Shown here: piece by piece, positions 8,135 through 17,035 of the stretch
How the letters are laid out: each line of letters starts with the position of its first letter
How positions within the stretch are numbered: position 1 is the first letter of the stretch
Origin: Thermomonospora echinospora
GTDB lineage: Bacteria > Actinomycetota > Actinomycetes > Streptosporangiales > Streptosporangiaceae
Direction: 5' to 3'
NCBI RefSeq assembly: GCF_900108175.1
Contig: NZ_FNVO01000014.1
Location: 124,001-188,000, forward strand
Length of the DNA: 64,000 bases
Made by a program: the position numbers and the translations under genes
Notes under the pieces: model-generated
Databases searched by the model: none
Told to the model about the DNA's origin: nothing
Seen by the model: only the letters and a program-made list of their open reading frames with translations

Positions 8135-10269
8135 CGCCGTCCTCCCTGCACCGGCACCGGCACCCGACCGGCCGCCCCATCCGGACCCGAACCTGCGAGC
8201 GGGATCACCGCGTGCACCCTCGTACCTCCCTCCCGGGGCCGCGACACCGTGCAGCGGCCCCCCAGTTCCTCGGCCCGCTCACGCATCCCGACCAGCCCCA
8301 CCCCGGCCGCGGCGCCCAGCGCGATCCCGCCGCCGTCGTCGGTCACCTCCACCTCCAGCCCATCCGGCCCGGCCGCCAGCCGCACCACGCACCGCCGCGC
8401 CCCCGCATGCCGGACCGTGTTCGACAACGCCTCCGACACGATCCGGTACGCCGCCACCTCCGGCGCCGCCGGCAGACCCGACAGCTCCCCCTCGGCGTGC
8501 ACGCTCACCCGCAGCCCGTCGCCGGTGAACCGCTCGGCCTGCCGGCGCACCGCCCCCTCCAACCCGAACTGGTCCAGCGCGGGTGGCCGCAGATCGTGCA
8601 CCAGCCGCCGCACGTCGGCCAGCACCGTCCGCAGATCCCCGCGCACCTGCGCCAGCGTCCCGTCGGCCGCCGCCGGATCCCGCCCGGCCAGATTGCGGGC
8701 CGTCTCGATCTTCAGCGCGGCCGCCGCCAGCGCCGGGCCCAGCCCGTCGTGCAGGTCCCGGCGCAGCCGACGGCGCTCCTCGGCGATCCCCGTCACCAAC
8801 TGCTCACGGCTGCGCTGCAGCTCCTCGGTCAGCGCCGTGGCGCGGGCTGCGGCAGCCGCCTGCCGCACCACGTCGGCCAGCAGCCGCTGGTCGGCCTCCG
8901 ACAGCCGCGCCCCCATCCGCGGCACCAGCGCCAGCCGCCCGATCGGCACCTCCCGGTAGGCGAACGGCAGCACCACCAGCCCTCGCCCGCCCGCCGGCGG
9001 CGACCCGTGCTCCACCACCGTCACCTCCCCGCCGGGCCGCTCCAGCTCCACCCGCACGTACGGGGACCCGAACGCCTGCGACAGCACCCCGGCCACCTCC
9101 CGCAGCAGCTCGTCCGGGCCCACCGAGGCCTCCAGCCGCAGCGCCAGCGCCGACACCACGTCATACGGCTCGCCCCGCCCGGTCAGCACCCGGTTCACCC
9201 ACCGCTGCAGCCGCAGCCGCAGCGGTGCGTACAGCACGGCCACCACCCCGGCGGCGGCCACCGCCGCCAGCGGCTCCTGGATGAACGCCCCCACCCCGGT
9301 GAACACCGCGATGTCGATCCCGACCACCGCCGCCGCCAGCGACCCGTACAGCAGGGTCCGGCCCAGCAGCAGGTCCACGTCGTACAGGCGGTACCGCGCC
9401 ACCGCCACCAAGATCGCCGCGGCCAGCAGCGCGTGCATCGCCACCAGCGACAGGTCGCTGACCCACCAGCTCACCTGCGGCGGCGCCCACCGCTGCACCG
9501 CCGACACCAACAGCACCAGCAGCAACTCGGCCACACCGGCCAGCAGCATCCACCGCAGCTGCGCCCGCCGCTCGGGCGGCGAACGCCGGAACCGGGTCGC
9601 GAACGCCGCCATCGCGGTGATCACCGCACCCAGGTAGCCCACTATGAACACCGGCTGCGTCGCCTCCCAGAACGCATCCGGCAGCGGAGGCGTCAGCGGA
9701 TCCAGCGGCAGCCCCCGCAACCCGGGCACCAGCGGCTCGCCCTGGGAGAACACCTGCCACGGCACCGTCATGATGTGCAGCACCCCGAAGGCCAGCACAC
9801 CCAGCACCAGCCCCGCCGGCCACCGCCACCGCCGCGACGGCAGCCGCCCGTCAGGGAAGAACAGCAGCAGCACCGGCAGGATCACGTTGATCATCGGACC
9901 CCAGCGCGCCCCCACCTGCAGCGCGATGGCCGTCAGCGGCAGGTCCCCGTCATGGCGCAGCACCGACAGCTCGGCGTACCCGGCGGCCGACCCGTCGGCG
10001 ACCGCCACGAACCCGCCCGCCAGCAGCAGCCACGTCAGCGGATGCCGCGGCATCCGGGTCGCCAGCACCGCCCCGGCCAGCACCAGCGGCATCCCCGACA
10101 GCGACGAGCCCCAGTGCGGCCAGTCCAGCGGATTCGGCGGCTTTTGCGGGCCGGTCAGCGCGTCGGCCCACAGCCCGCCGGCCGTCGCGGCGGTGCACAG
10201 CGCGGCGACCAGCGCGGCGGTCAACACCAGGCGCCGGTCGGCGCCCGAGACGGGAGCGGGCAGGTTCAC
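8131..10269 (-). CDS. NarL-type membrane sensor histidine kinase
   Basis: About 712 residues. The N-terminal half has several hydrophobic segments (LVLTAALVAALCTAATAGGL, PLVLAGAVLATRM, VILPVLLLFFP, VFIVGYLGAVITAMAAFAT and more), so the sensor is embedded in the membrane. The dimerisation and phosphoacceptor motif RRDLHDGLGPALA (His near residue 505) marks the HisKA_3 family. The ATPase part has NTVRHAG and the glycine boxes DDGGGI and GLVGMRERAEELGG. The GTG at 10269 (VNLPAPVSG) was preferred to an upstream start at 10377 because the extra 36 residues lie in a repeat-rich promoter region. It is coupled by a GTGA overlap to the response regulator. Confidence 0.92.
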   Translation of the reverse strand: MNLPAPVSGADRRLVLTAALVAALCTAATAGGLWADALTGPQKPPNPLDWPHWGSSLSGMPLVLAGAVLATRMPRHPLTWLLLAGGFVAVADGSAAGYAELSVLRHDGDLPLTAIALQVGARWGPMINVILPVLLLFFPDGRLPSRRWRWPAGLVLGVLAFGVLHIMTVPWQVFSQGEPLVPGLRGLPLDPLTPPLPDAFWEATQPVFIVGYLGAVITAMAAFATRFRRSPPERRAQLRWMLLAGVAELLLVLLVSAVQRWAPPQVSWWVSDLSLVAMHALLAAAILVAVARYRLYDVDLLLGRTLLYGSLAAAVVGIDIAVFTGVGAFIQEPLAAVAAAGVVAVLYAPLRLRLQRWVNRVLTGRGEPYDVVSALALRLEASVGPDELLREVAGVLSQAFGSPYVRVELERPGGEVTVVEHGSPPAGGRGLVVLPFAYREVPIGRLALVPRMGARLSEADQRLLADVVRQAAAAARATALTEELQRSREQLVTGIAEERRRLRRDLHDGLGPALAAAALKIETARNLAGRDPAAADGTLAQVRGDLRTVLADVRRLVHDLRPPALDQFGLEGAVRRQAERFTGDGLRVSVHAEGELSGLPAAPEVAAYRIVSEALSNTVRHAGARRCVVRLAAGPDGLEVEVTDDGGGIALGAAAGVGLVGMRERAEELGGRCTVSRPREGGTRVHAVIPLAGSGPDGAAGRVPVPVQGGRR

Positions 10270-10290
10270 ACCGCCAGGGTGACAGCGCCG

Positions 10291-10437
10291 GTGTCCCGCG
10301 GTCGCGGGTGCGGTGTCCCGGATCCGGCGGGACACCCGCACCCGGCCGCTCCCGCGACCCGGGACGGTCCCGTACACCCGCGGCCCGGGACGGCCGTTCG
10401 CCCCGGGACGTGCCGCCGCCTACCCCGGGCGGGACAC
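10291..10437. promoter_or_regulatory. Cluster of eight CGGGAC / GTCCCG motifs between divergent kinase genes
   Basis: The hexamer CGGGAC or its complement occurs at about 10291, 10313, 10328, 10360, 10367, 10386, 10404 and 10430. Several have the longer forms CGGGACAC or GTGTCCCG, and the copies at 10313 and 10328 form an inverted pair. The region lies between the starts of the NarL-type kinase (minus strand) and the EnvZ-type kinase (plus strand). High GC makes such words more frequent by chance, but eight in 150 bases with mirrored spacing suggests a binding array, most simply for the linked response regulator. Confidence 0.45.
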
Positions 10438-10505
10438 ACCCCGCACGGCCTCATGGCCGGCCGGTTCCCGGCACGGTGACGTACATTTTGGGGCAACGTT
10501 TGACG

Positions 10506-11918
10506 ATGGCCGGGTGTGTGGCCGGTGACCTAGGGCACAAGAAAGCGGTGTGGTGGAGTCAACTGCCACTTCGGGTTAGTTCGGCCTTGATCACCGCAGG
10601 CGTCACCGCGGTGGAGGCGGCCGGAGTCAGCGTGCTGTTCCTTCGCCTGAGGGGCAAGGAACAGGCGGCCGAGGCCCGCAACCGCGCCCAGTTCGCGATT
10701 GACAGGCTGTTCTTCCAGCTGTGCAAGGGCCAGCTACCGAAGATCCTGCCCACCGGGTACGGGCATGCGGTCCAGGTCCTGGACGCCCGCGGCCGGGTGC
10801 TGTCGTCGACCCGGGCTCTGCACGGCAGACCGCGCATGGCCACCTTCGTCCCCGCCCCCGGCCGGATGCACGCCGAACGCACGCTGCCGTTGCCCGGCGG
10901 GCCGGACGGGCGCATGACCGTCCGGGCGGTGAGCATCGTCTCCGAGCTGTGCCGCCACCAGCGCGGGCGCGGCCCGCTGCTGATCTACCTGGCGGCCCCC
11001 TCCGTCCCCTGGTACGGATCCCGGCGCCTGGCGATGGCGGCGGCCGGGGCCTCGGTGCTGGTCACCGCCATCGCGGTCGTGGGCGCCTACTGGTCGACGG
11101 CCAGGGCGCTGACCCCCGCCGAAGAGGTCCGCAAGGAGTTCGCCGAGATCACTGCCACCGACCTGAGCCGGCGGGTCCCGGTGCCCGGCCACCAGGAGCT
11201 CAAGGCCCTGGCCCGCACCATGAACGACACCCTGGGCCGGCTGGAGGTCGCGGTCGCCAACCTGCGTCACCTCGCCTCCGACGCCTCCCACGACCTGCGC
11301 GGCCCGCTGACCGGCATCCGCACCCGCATGGAGGAGGCGCTCACCCACCCCGAGGAGGCCGACTGGCCCCAGGCCGCCGCCGACGTGCTGGCCGGAGTGG
11401 AACGCCAACAGGCGATCGTGGCCGACCTGCTGACCCTGACCCGCCTGGACACCGGCCAGCCCCTGCGCCTGCAGCGCACCGACCTGGCCGACCTGGTCGC
11501 CGACGAACTACGGGGCCGCACCACCGACCGGATCCCCATCGCCTCCAGCCTGCGGCGGCGCGTGATGGTCGACTGCGACCGGCTGCTCATCGACCGGCTG
11601 CTGGCCAACCTGCTCGACAACGCCCAGCGCCACGCCAACGACACGGTCACCGTCACCGTCACCGCCCAGAACTCCACCGCGATCCTAGAGGTCACCGACG
11701 ACGGCGACGGCATCCCGCCCGATCAGCGCGAGAAGGTCTTCGAACGCTTCACCCGCCTGAAGTCCTCCCGTGACCGCGACCCCCACGGCAGCGGGATGGG
11801 CCTGCCCATCAGCCGGCAGATCGCCCAGGCCCACAACGGCACCCTCAACATCGAAACCCACCCCCAGCACCACACGGCCACCTGTTTCGTCCTGCGCCTG
11901 CCCCTGCGCAGCCACTGA
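10506..11918 (+). CDS. Sensor histidine kinase with HAMP domain, no adjacent response regulator
   Basis: A transmembrane kinase of about 470 residues. TM1 is VSSALITAGVTAVEAAGVSV, followed by an extracytoplasmic sensor of about 140 residues, and TM2 is LAMAAAGASVLVTAIAVVGA. A HAMP-like linker then leads to the H-box LASDASHDLRGPLTG (His near residue 261), the N-box NLLDNAQRHAND, DDGDGIPPDQREKVFERF and GSGMGLPISRQIAQAHNG. The exact start is uncertain: the frame is open to 10308, ATG 10506 has a weak site, and GTG 10548 is also possible. No response regulator gene lies on this strand, so it is an orphan or works with the divergent NarL-type system. Confidence 0.88.
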   Translation: MAGCVAGDLGHKKAVWWSQLPLRVSSALITAGVTAVEAAGVSVLFLRLRGKEQAAEARNRAQFAIDRLFFQLCKGQLPKILPTGYGHAVQVLDARGRVLSSTRALHGRPRMATFVPAPGRMHAERTLPLPGGPDGRMTVRAVSIVSELCRHQRGRGPLLIYLAAPSVPWYGSRRLAMAAAGASVLVTAIAVVGAYWSTARALTPAEEVRKEFAEITATDLSRRVPVPGHQELKALARTMNDTLGRLEVAVANLRHLASDASHDLRGPLTGIRTRMEEALTHPEEADWPQAAADVLAGVERQQAIVADLLTLTRLDTGQPLRLQRTDLADLVADELRGRTTDRIPIASSLRRRVMVDCDRLLIDRLLANLLDNAQRHANDTVTVTVTAQNSTAILEVTDDGDGIPPDQREKVFERFTRLKSSRDRDPHGSGMGLPISRQIAQAHNGTLNIETHPQHHTATCFVLRLPLRSH

Positions 11919-11989
11919 GCCCGTCGGTCCCGGTCAACAAGGTCATGTTCTGCGGTCCAGGGACGAGCGGGGGAGGAATCAGGTCTTCG

Positions 11990-14386
11990 TCACCAAGGCG
12001 GCGGGGCGCCTTCGACGCCTTGGCCGGGCACCTCCGCGTCCAGATTGGCCAGGTAACCGGAGGCCCAGTCGCGGAATCTGCCGCTCGTCGCAGTGTCGTC
12101 GATGATGCGGTGCAGGAACGCGATACCGGTCGGACGGTCCAGCCTGACCAGGGCTTCGATCGCCCACGGGTAGTCGATTTCTCTTTCGAAGGTGACGCTG
12201 TTCTGCGCGAACGCGGCCATCAGGTCGAGGGCGATCTGACGGAGATCGCCGAGGCCGGCGAGGGCTTCGACCGCCTGCACCCGGTATCGATCACCGACGG
12301 TCTCCTGCCCGGAGAACGTGATCAGGGCGAGGGCTCCGGCAGGTCCGTCGATCCGCGCGAGTTCCTTGGCCGCGGTCAGGCGCTCCGCGTTCGACATGCG
12401 CCTGTTCCCGGCGACGCGGGTCAGCCGGGCGACATGGGCTTGACGGCGGGCCTCGCCGGCCAGCCACTCCTGCAGCTCGCGGTGACGGAACTGATACGCC
12501 CGCCCGGTGACCCGCAGCAGGCCGGCACGGTGCGCCCAGGCCAGGAACCGGGCCGGGCGAAGCGGAAGTCTGCCTCTCGCCCTGCCGACCAGGGCGGCCA
12601 CGAGGTAACGCATCCAGGCCCTGCTGGTGGCGAACGGCGTGGCCAGGCCGACAAAGGCTGCCATCTGCGCGGGCCAGGGCGTCGTGCACACGGCGACCGC
12701 CGCGAGTCCGGTCAGGCTGACGATGGCATCCTGCCTCAGCGGATCCGCCGGTCGCTGGACCGGCAGGACGTCCGCCTCGGAGAACCACGAGGAGATGACG
12801 GTCAGGGGAAGCACGATGACGCAGTGGAGAAGCCACCCGAGCAACTGCAGTGATAGACCGAGTACGCAGCAGATGAGGGCCCAAAGGAAGGCCTCCGCCC
12901 ACGTCGTCGAGGAGATCCACGCCTTCGTCGCGAGTGCGGCCAAAGGCGCCACGGCGATCGTCACGACCGCGGCGGCCTTCACCAGGGTCTTGGCCTTGTG
13001 GCCTCCCCTGCGGACATCGGTCCACCAGGCGTCCGCGAGTTCCCCTCGCAGGGCTTTCCCTGTCACTCTGGGCCGGAACCGCCGTGGTGTGATCCGCAGG
13101 GGCGGAACCTCCCTCCGAAGGAGGAGCCCTCCCCACAGAGCGCCCCAGACCAGGCCACCGGCGACCACCGCCACCACGGCTGCGGTCATCGAGGCGCTCC
13201 CGGAAAAGATCGTCGCCATGGCGCAGACGAGGGCCGTGACCAGGGCGGTCACAATCCAGTGGACGGCCATTACGGTCTTGGTGCCCGCGACCGGCGTGAG
13301 GCGGTCCACGAGGATGTCGGCGGCGGTAGTCCCGTCAGGCCCCGCGTGCTCCAGGTGTTCCGCGAGCGCCGCCAACCATGTGACCGGATCCCCTTCCCGA
13401 TAGCGGTGGCGCGCAGACGCCTCCGCAGCCGCCGGGACCAGCCGCGCCATCAGCACCGCATCAACCTCGGCGAGATCGCCGAACCCCAGAAGATCTCTTG
13501 GATCTCGTCCACCCGTGTAGACGGTCGTGGCCAGGTACAGGCGCCACGGAGTCGACAAGGCGCCGCAGGGAACGCGATCGAGGTTCCCCAGCACCTCCGA
13601 CCAGGCCCGCTTCTCGCCGGCGGGACGAGAGGCGAGCGTACGCTCGAGATAGGCACGGATCTGGTCGGCGGTGAGTTCCTCGATGGACGCGACAGCGGAG
13701 TCGGTCAACGTTCCGTGATCACGGCTCAGGTGCTCGTACGTCTGCGTACGGCAGGTCAACACCAGCGGTGTGCTGCCCTGGAGGCCGTGGTAGCGGTTGA
13801 TCTGGTCGAGCGCTCTGACTTCTCGCCGCAGCGGCCCGGAGCCGCCGTCCATCTCGTCCAGCCCGTCGAGGATGGGGACGATACGCCGCTGGTCGACCAG
13901 TGCGGCCGCCGCGCTCCGGCGCATCCCGTAGACCTCGGTGATCTGCGTGACCAGCCAGGAGTCCAAGGGCGTTTCAGGGTCCCATTCGGCCAGGGAGAAC
14001 CGTACGGGAACGACCTGGCCGCGCTCTCGCCGCGCCAAGAGGAGCAACACGAGCTCCAGCGTGAGCACGGTCTTTCCCGCACCGGGCCCACCGATGATCA
14101 CCATCCGTCGGGCGGGGAGCGACAGATAGGTGTCAGCGAGCGCGCCGAGGGTGCTCGGGATCGGCTCACCCGGCCCCTCGAACCGTGTCATCCGCACGGT
14201 GAAGGGAATCTGGGCGACCGCATGTGACGCACCCAGCAGGCTGTCGCGGGTGCCCCGCTCCACCACCATCACCTTCTCGGCCAGCCGGTCCGCGAGGCTC
14301 TCAAGCTCAGACGGTGAGACGACGTAGGAGACGACCTCCCGCGCATAGCCGACGGCGATCCCGCTGCCGGATGCCGTGATGACCAT
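11990..14386 (-). CDS. NACHT-family STAND ATPase with transmembrane helices
   Basis: A 798-residue signalling ATPase. Walker A GGPGAGKT is at residues 99-106 and Walker B IVPILDGLDEM at 169-179, with the extra acidic residue pattern (LDGLDE) typical of NACHT. Residues about 370-430 and 465-540 contain four or more hydrophobic helices (for example MTAAVVAVVAGGLVWGALWG), so it is membrane-anchored after the NTPase module. The C terminus has the NACHT-type YQFRHRELQEWLAG motif followed by helical repeats. A small gene ending 41 bases upstream is its likely partner. Known NACHT proteins in bacteria act in phage defence and other conflict systems; this architecture with internal membrane helices lacks an obvious nuclease or protease effector, so function is inferred only. 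Confidence 0.9.
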   Translation of the reverse strand: MVITASGSGIAVGYAREVVSYVVSPSELESLADRLAEKVMVVERGTRDSLLGASHAVAQIPFTVRMTRFEGPGEPIPSTLGALADTYLSLPARRMVIIGGPGAGKTVLTLELVLLLLARRERGQVVPVRFSLAEWDPETPLDSWLVTQITEVYGMRRSAAAALVDQRRIVPILDGLDEMDGGSGPLRREVRALDQINRYHGLQGSTPLVLTCRTQTYEHLSRDHGTLTDSAVASIEELTADQIRAYLERTLASRPAGEKRAWSEVLGNLDRVPCGALSTPWRLYLATTVYTGGRDPRDLLGFGDLAEVDAVLMARLVPAAAEASARHRYREGDPVTWLAALAEHLEHAGPDGTTAADILVDRLTPVAGTKTVMAVHWIVTALVTALVCAMATIFSGSASMTAAVVAVVAGGLVWGALWGGLLLRREVPPLRITPRRFRPRVTGKALRGELADAWWTDVRRGGHKAKTLVKAAAVVTIAVAPLAALATKAWISSTTWAEAFLWALICCVLGLSLQLLGWLLHCVIVLPLTVISSWFSEADVLPVQRPADPLRQDAIVSLTGLAAVAVCTTPWPAQMAAFVGLATPFATSRAWMRYLVAALVGRARGRLPLRPARFLAWAHRAGLLRVTGRAYQFRHRELQEWLAGEARRQAHVARLTRVAGNRRMSNAERLTAAKELARIDGPAGALALITFSGQETVGDRYRVQAVEALAGLGDLRQIALDLMAAFAQNSVTFEREIDYPWAIEALVRLDRPTGIAFLHRIIDDTATSGRFRDWASGYLANLDAEVPGQGVEGAPPPW

Positions 14387-14427
14387 GCCGCCCGTGATCA
14401 GAGGACCCTGTGCATGGCCGGACGCGC

Positions 14428-14895
14428 TCAGGCCCGGTTCGCGTCCGGCGGCTGAGGGTTGCCGGTCGAGACGGTTCCGATCTTGACCGCGGCGACGGCC
14501 TGGTCGTGGGCATTGACCTTGATGTCACCCCCGACCGCGATTCCCTCCGGCCCTGCCGACGCCCCGCCCCCGTGAGCGTGCAGGTTGAGAAGCTGCCGTA
14601 GCTCGGCGACAGCGGTCTGCCGCTCCTGCGGCTCCATCCCCTCCAACGTCGCCTCGACGAGCGCACGCCACGCTGCCCGCTCACCGATCCTGGCCTCGGC
14701 GACATCGTCAGCGCCGCTGGTCAGCGCCGCCGCAGTACGCTCAAGCCGCGCCCGGGTGTGCTGTTCGGCCACCGCGTTCCCGCGGCCGAACCAGCGAACG
14801 AGCGCCTGCTGGAACGCCTGCCATGAACTGGTTCCCGCAGCCTCCACCACCGAGGTCCCGGCGGCCGCAGCCAGCGCAAGGAGAATATCGTCCAT
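14428..14895 (-). CDS. Small partner protein of the NACHT ATPase (unknown function)
   Basis: A 155-residue protein starting MDDILLALAAAAGTSVVEAA, with an alanine-rich helical N terminus (TSSWQAFQQALVRWFGRGNA), a long charged helical middle, and a C-terminal tail that looks like short beta or loop repeats (EGIAVGGDIKVNAHDQAVAA, then VKIGTVSTGN). The tail shares the style GIAVG/TASGSGIAVG with the first residues of the NACHT protein. The start is ATG 14895, with GGAGGGA five bases upstream; a longer frame to 15024 has no site. Spacing of 41 bases to the NACHT gene indicates an operon. I infer an adaptor or sensor role; no domain is recognised with certainty. Confidence 0.75.
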   Translation of the reverse strand: MDDILLALAAAAGTSVVEAAGTSSWQAFQQALVRWFGRGNAVAEQHTRARLERTAAALTSGADDVAEARIGERAAWRALVEATLEGMEPQERQTAVAELRQLLNLHAHGGGASAGPEGIAVGGDIKVNAHDQAVAAVKIGTVSTGNPQPPDANRA

Positions 14896-15179
14896 ACAAC
14901 TCCCTCCACCGATGTCCGTAAACACACCTTTCGCGACATGCTCATCGATGACACGCCTCAAGACAATGGGAAGTTCCCATGCTAGAAGGGGCCTCGATAG
15001 TGCGGGCCGAAAAGCAACGGACATCCCTGGCCTGCACTGATACAGAGATCGGGGCGACCATGAGGAACAGAATCCCGGGTTTCAGGGGCTGGGAATAAGA
15101 GCCCTCCAACGCCGCCGGCCTGCCGTGATCACGCGGCGGCCCGGGCCAGGGCCGCGTCGGCGGCGCCGTCCGGCACGGG

Positions 15180-15677
15180 TCATTGGGTGATCTTGTCGAG
15201 GAAGGCGTGAAGGTTGGCCCGGATGCGGGCGATCTTGGCGTCCTGAGTGAGGGATTCGTCGAGATCGCCGCCGACGGCGGCGTCCCTCCGGCCGCGGACG
15301 TACAGCGAGCAGGCCAGGTCGCCGCACAGGTACTGGCCGATGGTGTTGCCCTGGCGGCCGGCCTCGCCGGTGCGGCGGGCGGTCATGAGGGCGACGCCGC
15401 CGCCGGTGTGGACGGTCAGGCACAGCGAACACATGCTGCGCGCGGTGAAGCCGCGTGATCCGCCGGACACCGCCCGCAGCGCGACCCCGACGAGCCGGCC
15501 GTCGCGTTCGGCCACCAGGTAGGCGCGGCCGGGGGCCCCCGGATCTCGCCAGCCGAGGAAGTCCAGAGCCTCCCAGGGCTGGTCGGCCAGGTCCTTGGGC
15601 AGGCCGGCGCGGTGGGCCTCGCCCTTGGAGCAGTTGACGAAGCAGGCGCGGATGTCGCGCTCGGTGATGGGGTCCAT
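15180..15677 (-). CDS. FBP-domain protein (EF-G-binding, FusB-type C-terminal zinc finger)
   Basis: A 165-residue protein starting MDPITERDIRACFVNCSKGE. It carries the treble-clef layout of the FBP domain (MCSLCLTVHTGGG, then GDLACSLYVRGRR, with Cys ligands at two places), seen in the C-terminal domain of FusB/FusC-type proteins that bind elongation factor G. Actinobacterial members are common and their link to fusidic acid resistance is unproven. The start ATG 15677 fits the family start; the open frame continuing to 16238 runs antisense through the divergent TetR gene and is not coding. A 69-bp intergenic region with a palindrome separates it from that TetR gene. Confidence 0.85.
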   Translation of the reverse strand: MDPITERDIRACFVNCSKGEAHRAGLPKDLADQPWEALDFLGWRDPGAPGRAYLVAERDGRLVGVALRAVSGGSRGFTARSMCSLCLTVHTGGGVALMTARRTGEAGRQGNTIGQYLCGDLACSLYVRGRRDAAVGGDLDESLTQDAKIARIRANLHAFLDKITQ

Positions 15678-15696
15678 GTGCGGCGAGGCTAATCTT

Positions 15697-15711
15697 CCTA
15701 ATAGAGTTAGG
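15697..15711. promoter_or_regulatory. Palindrome CCTAA-N5-TTAGG between FBP and TetR genes
   Basis: CCTAA (15697-15701) and TTAGG (15707-15711) flank TAGAG in the only AT-rich stretch of the 69-bp divergent region. Its position suits autoregulation by the TetR protein and control of the FBP gene. Confidence 0.5.
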
Positions 15712-15746
15712 CAAATCCTTAAATCATGTAGCCGGGGGAGGGGAGC

Positions 15747-16316
15747 ATGGCCCGTGCGGGGGTGACCGCCGAACGCCTGACCAGGGCGGCGGCGGAGCTG
15801 GCCGACGAGATCGGCTTCGACAAGGTGACCGTGACGGTGCTGGCACGCCACTTCGGCGTCAAGGAGCCGAGCCTGTACTCCCACGTCCGCAACGTGCGTG
15901 AGTTGCGGTTGCGGGTGGCCGAACTGGCCCTGACCGAACTCGCCGACCAGGTCGTCGCCGCGCTGGCCGGCCAGGCGGGCAAGGACGCGCTCGTGGCCTT
16001 CGCCACCACCTACCGCGACTACGCCCGCCGGCACCCCGGCCGCTACGCCGCCGGGCAGATCCCGATCGACCCACAGTCGGCGGCCGCCGACGCCGCACGC
16101 CGCCACTCGGAGCTGATCCGCGCGATCCTGCGCGGCTACGGCCTGCAGGACCCCGACCAGACCGACGCCGTCCGTTTCCTGGGCGGCGCCCTGCACGGCT
16201 ACGTCAGCCTGGAGGCCGCCGGCGGGTTCGGCCACCACCCGCGCGACGCCGAGACCTCGTGGCGGAAAACCCTGGACGCCCTCGACGTCGCCTTGCGCAA
16301 CTGGCCCTCAACCTGA
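15747..16316 (+). CDS. TetR-family regulator with WHG-type C-terminal domain
   Basis: A 189-residue repressor. The N-terminal helix-turn-helix includes AAELADEIGFDKVTVTVLAR and HFGVKEPSLYSHVRNVREL. The C-terminal part (ALVAFATTYRDYARRHPGRY, FLGGALHGYVSLEAAGGFGH) matches the WHG class of TetR ligand domains. It is divergent from the FBP gene and probably controls it. A 95-bp piece of its coding sequence (15975-16069) recurs at 16941-17035, where it forms the 3' end of the next hydrolase gene. Confidence 0.9.
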   Translation: MARAGVTAERLTRAAAELADEIGFDKVTVTVLARHFGVKEPSLYSHVRNVRELRLRVAELALTELADQVVAALAGQAGKDALVAFATTYRDYARRHPGRYAAGQIPIDPQSAAADAARRHSELIRAILRGYGLQDPDQTDAVRFLGGALHGYVSLEAAGGFGHHPRDAETSWRKTLDALDVALRNWPST

Positions 16317-17008
16317 CGGCGCCCCCAGGACCCGGGCAGTGATCCGACCGGTTCGCCGCGACCGGGGGAGCCTACGCCTACCCGGCAGAGTCGGCGGCTA
16401 CGGCCGGTCCCTGGTTCGCGGGCCGGCAGGTGGCCTACCGGCCCGTCCCGGCCGTGTCGGGCTCGCGCATTAGCCGGACGACCGGCCCAGCGACCCGGTG
16501 CTGCGGCTCGGCGACGACCGGTGGAAGTCCGGAGATGCCGGATGACCGAGTGGCTGAGCTCGATGCAAGGGCTCGCCGCCGACCCGGAGGGCGGGCAGCG
16601 GGTGGCCGCCCTCCGGTGGAGCCTGGCGAATACCACCGGCAACCGCTCCGGCCGCCCCCACGCGCGCTCGGTGAACTCGGCGAGCAACGCACGGCCCGGC
16701 GGGTTGGCCTCCAGCTCGGTCTTGGAAGGCTCGTCGTAGCCGACGGCGTCATGGAACGTCCGGGTCACGGCCCTGAACTCCTATAGCTAGAACGAGCCGC
16801 AAAGCAGGCCCGGAATCCCACGACAGCTGTCATGGGGTACACGCGATCGTGTGGAGGGATTCGGCGTTACTCGTTGCGGGCGGTCTCGGGGCCGGTGATC
16901 CGGCTGAGGAGCGGGAGGGCGGAGGCGATGGACGGTCAGGGCGGGCAAGGACGCCCTCGTGGCCTTCGCCACCACCTACCGCGACTACGCCCGCCGGCAC
17001 CCCGGCCG
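16317..17008. other. Degenerate intergenic region with a partial TetR copy
   Basis: No intact gene is seen. A minus-strand frame from 16768 (MTRTFHDAVGYDEPSKTELE) looks plausible for about 80 residues and then becomes arginine-rich nonsense; it may be a decayed gene of unknown family. The copied TetR segment begins at 16941. Confidence 0.4.
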
Positions 17009-17035
17009 CTACGCCGCCGGGTAGATCCCGATCGA
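16941..17035 (+). repeat. 95-bp copy of the TetR coding segment 15975-16069
   Basis: The two segments match at 93 of 95 positions by eye, offset by 966 bases. Differences are GCG to GCC, and CAG to TAG, which would stop the TetR frame in the copy. On the minus strand the copy supplies the last residues and the stop codon of the alpha/beta hydrolase at 17009. Confidence 0.85.

Noticed and set aside
7864-10479. An 871-codon plus-strand open frame
   Set aside because: It is antisense to the NarL-type kinase and rich in Pro, Arg, His and Gln with no domain.
11990-14895. Calling the NACHT pair a named phage-defence system
   Set aside because: The effector part cannot be identified and I cannot check co-occurrence, so only a candidate role is stated.
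16199-16768. A 189-codon minus-strand frame
   Set aside because: Only the first 80 residues look protein-like, then it overlaps the TetR gene antisense; kept only as part of a degenerate region.
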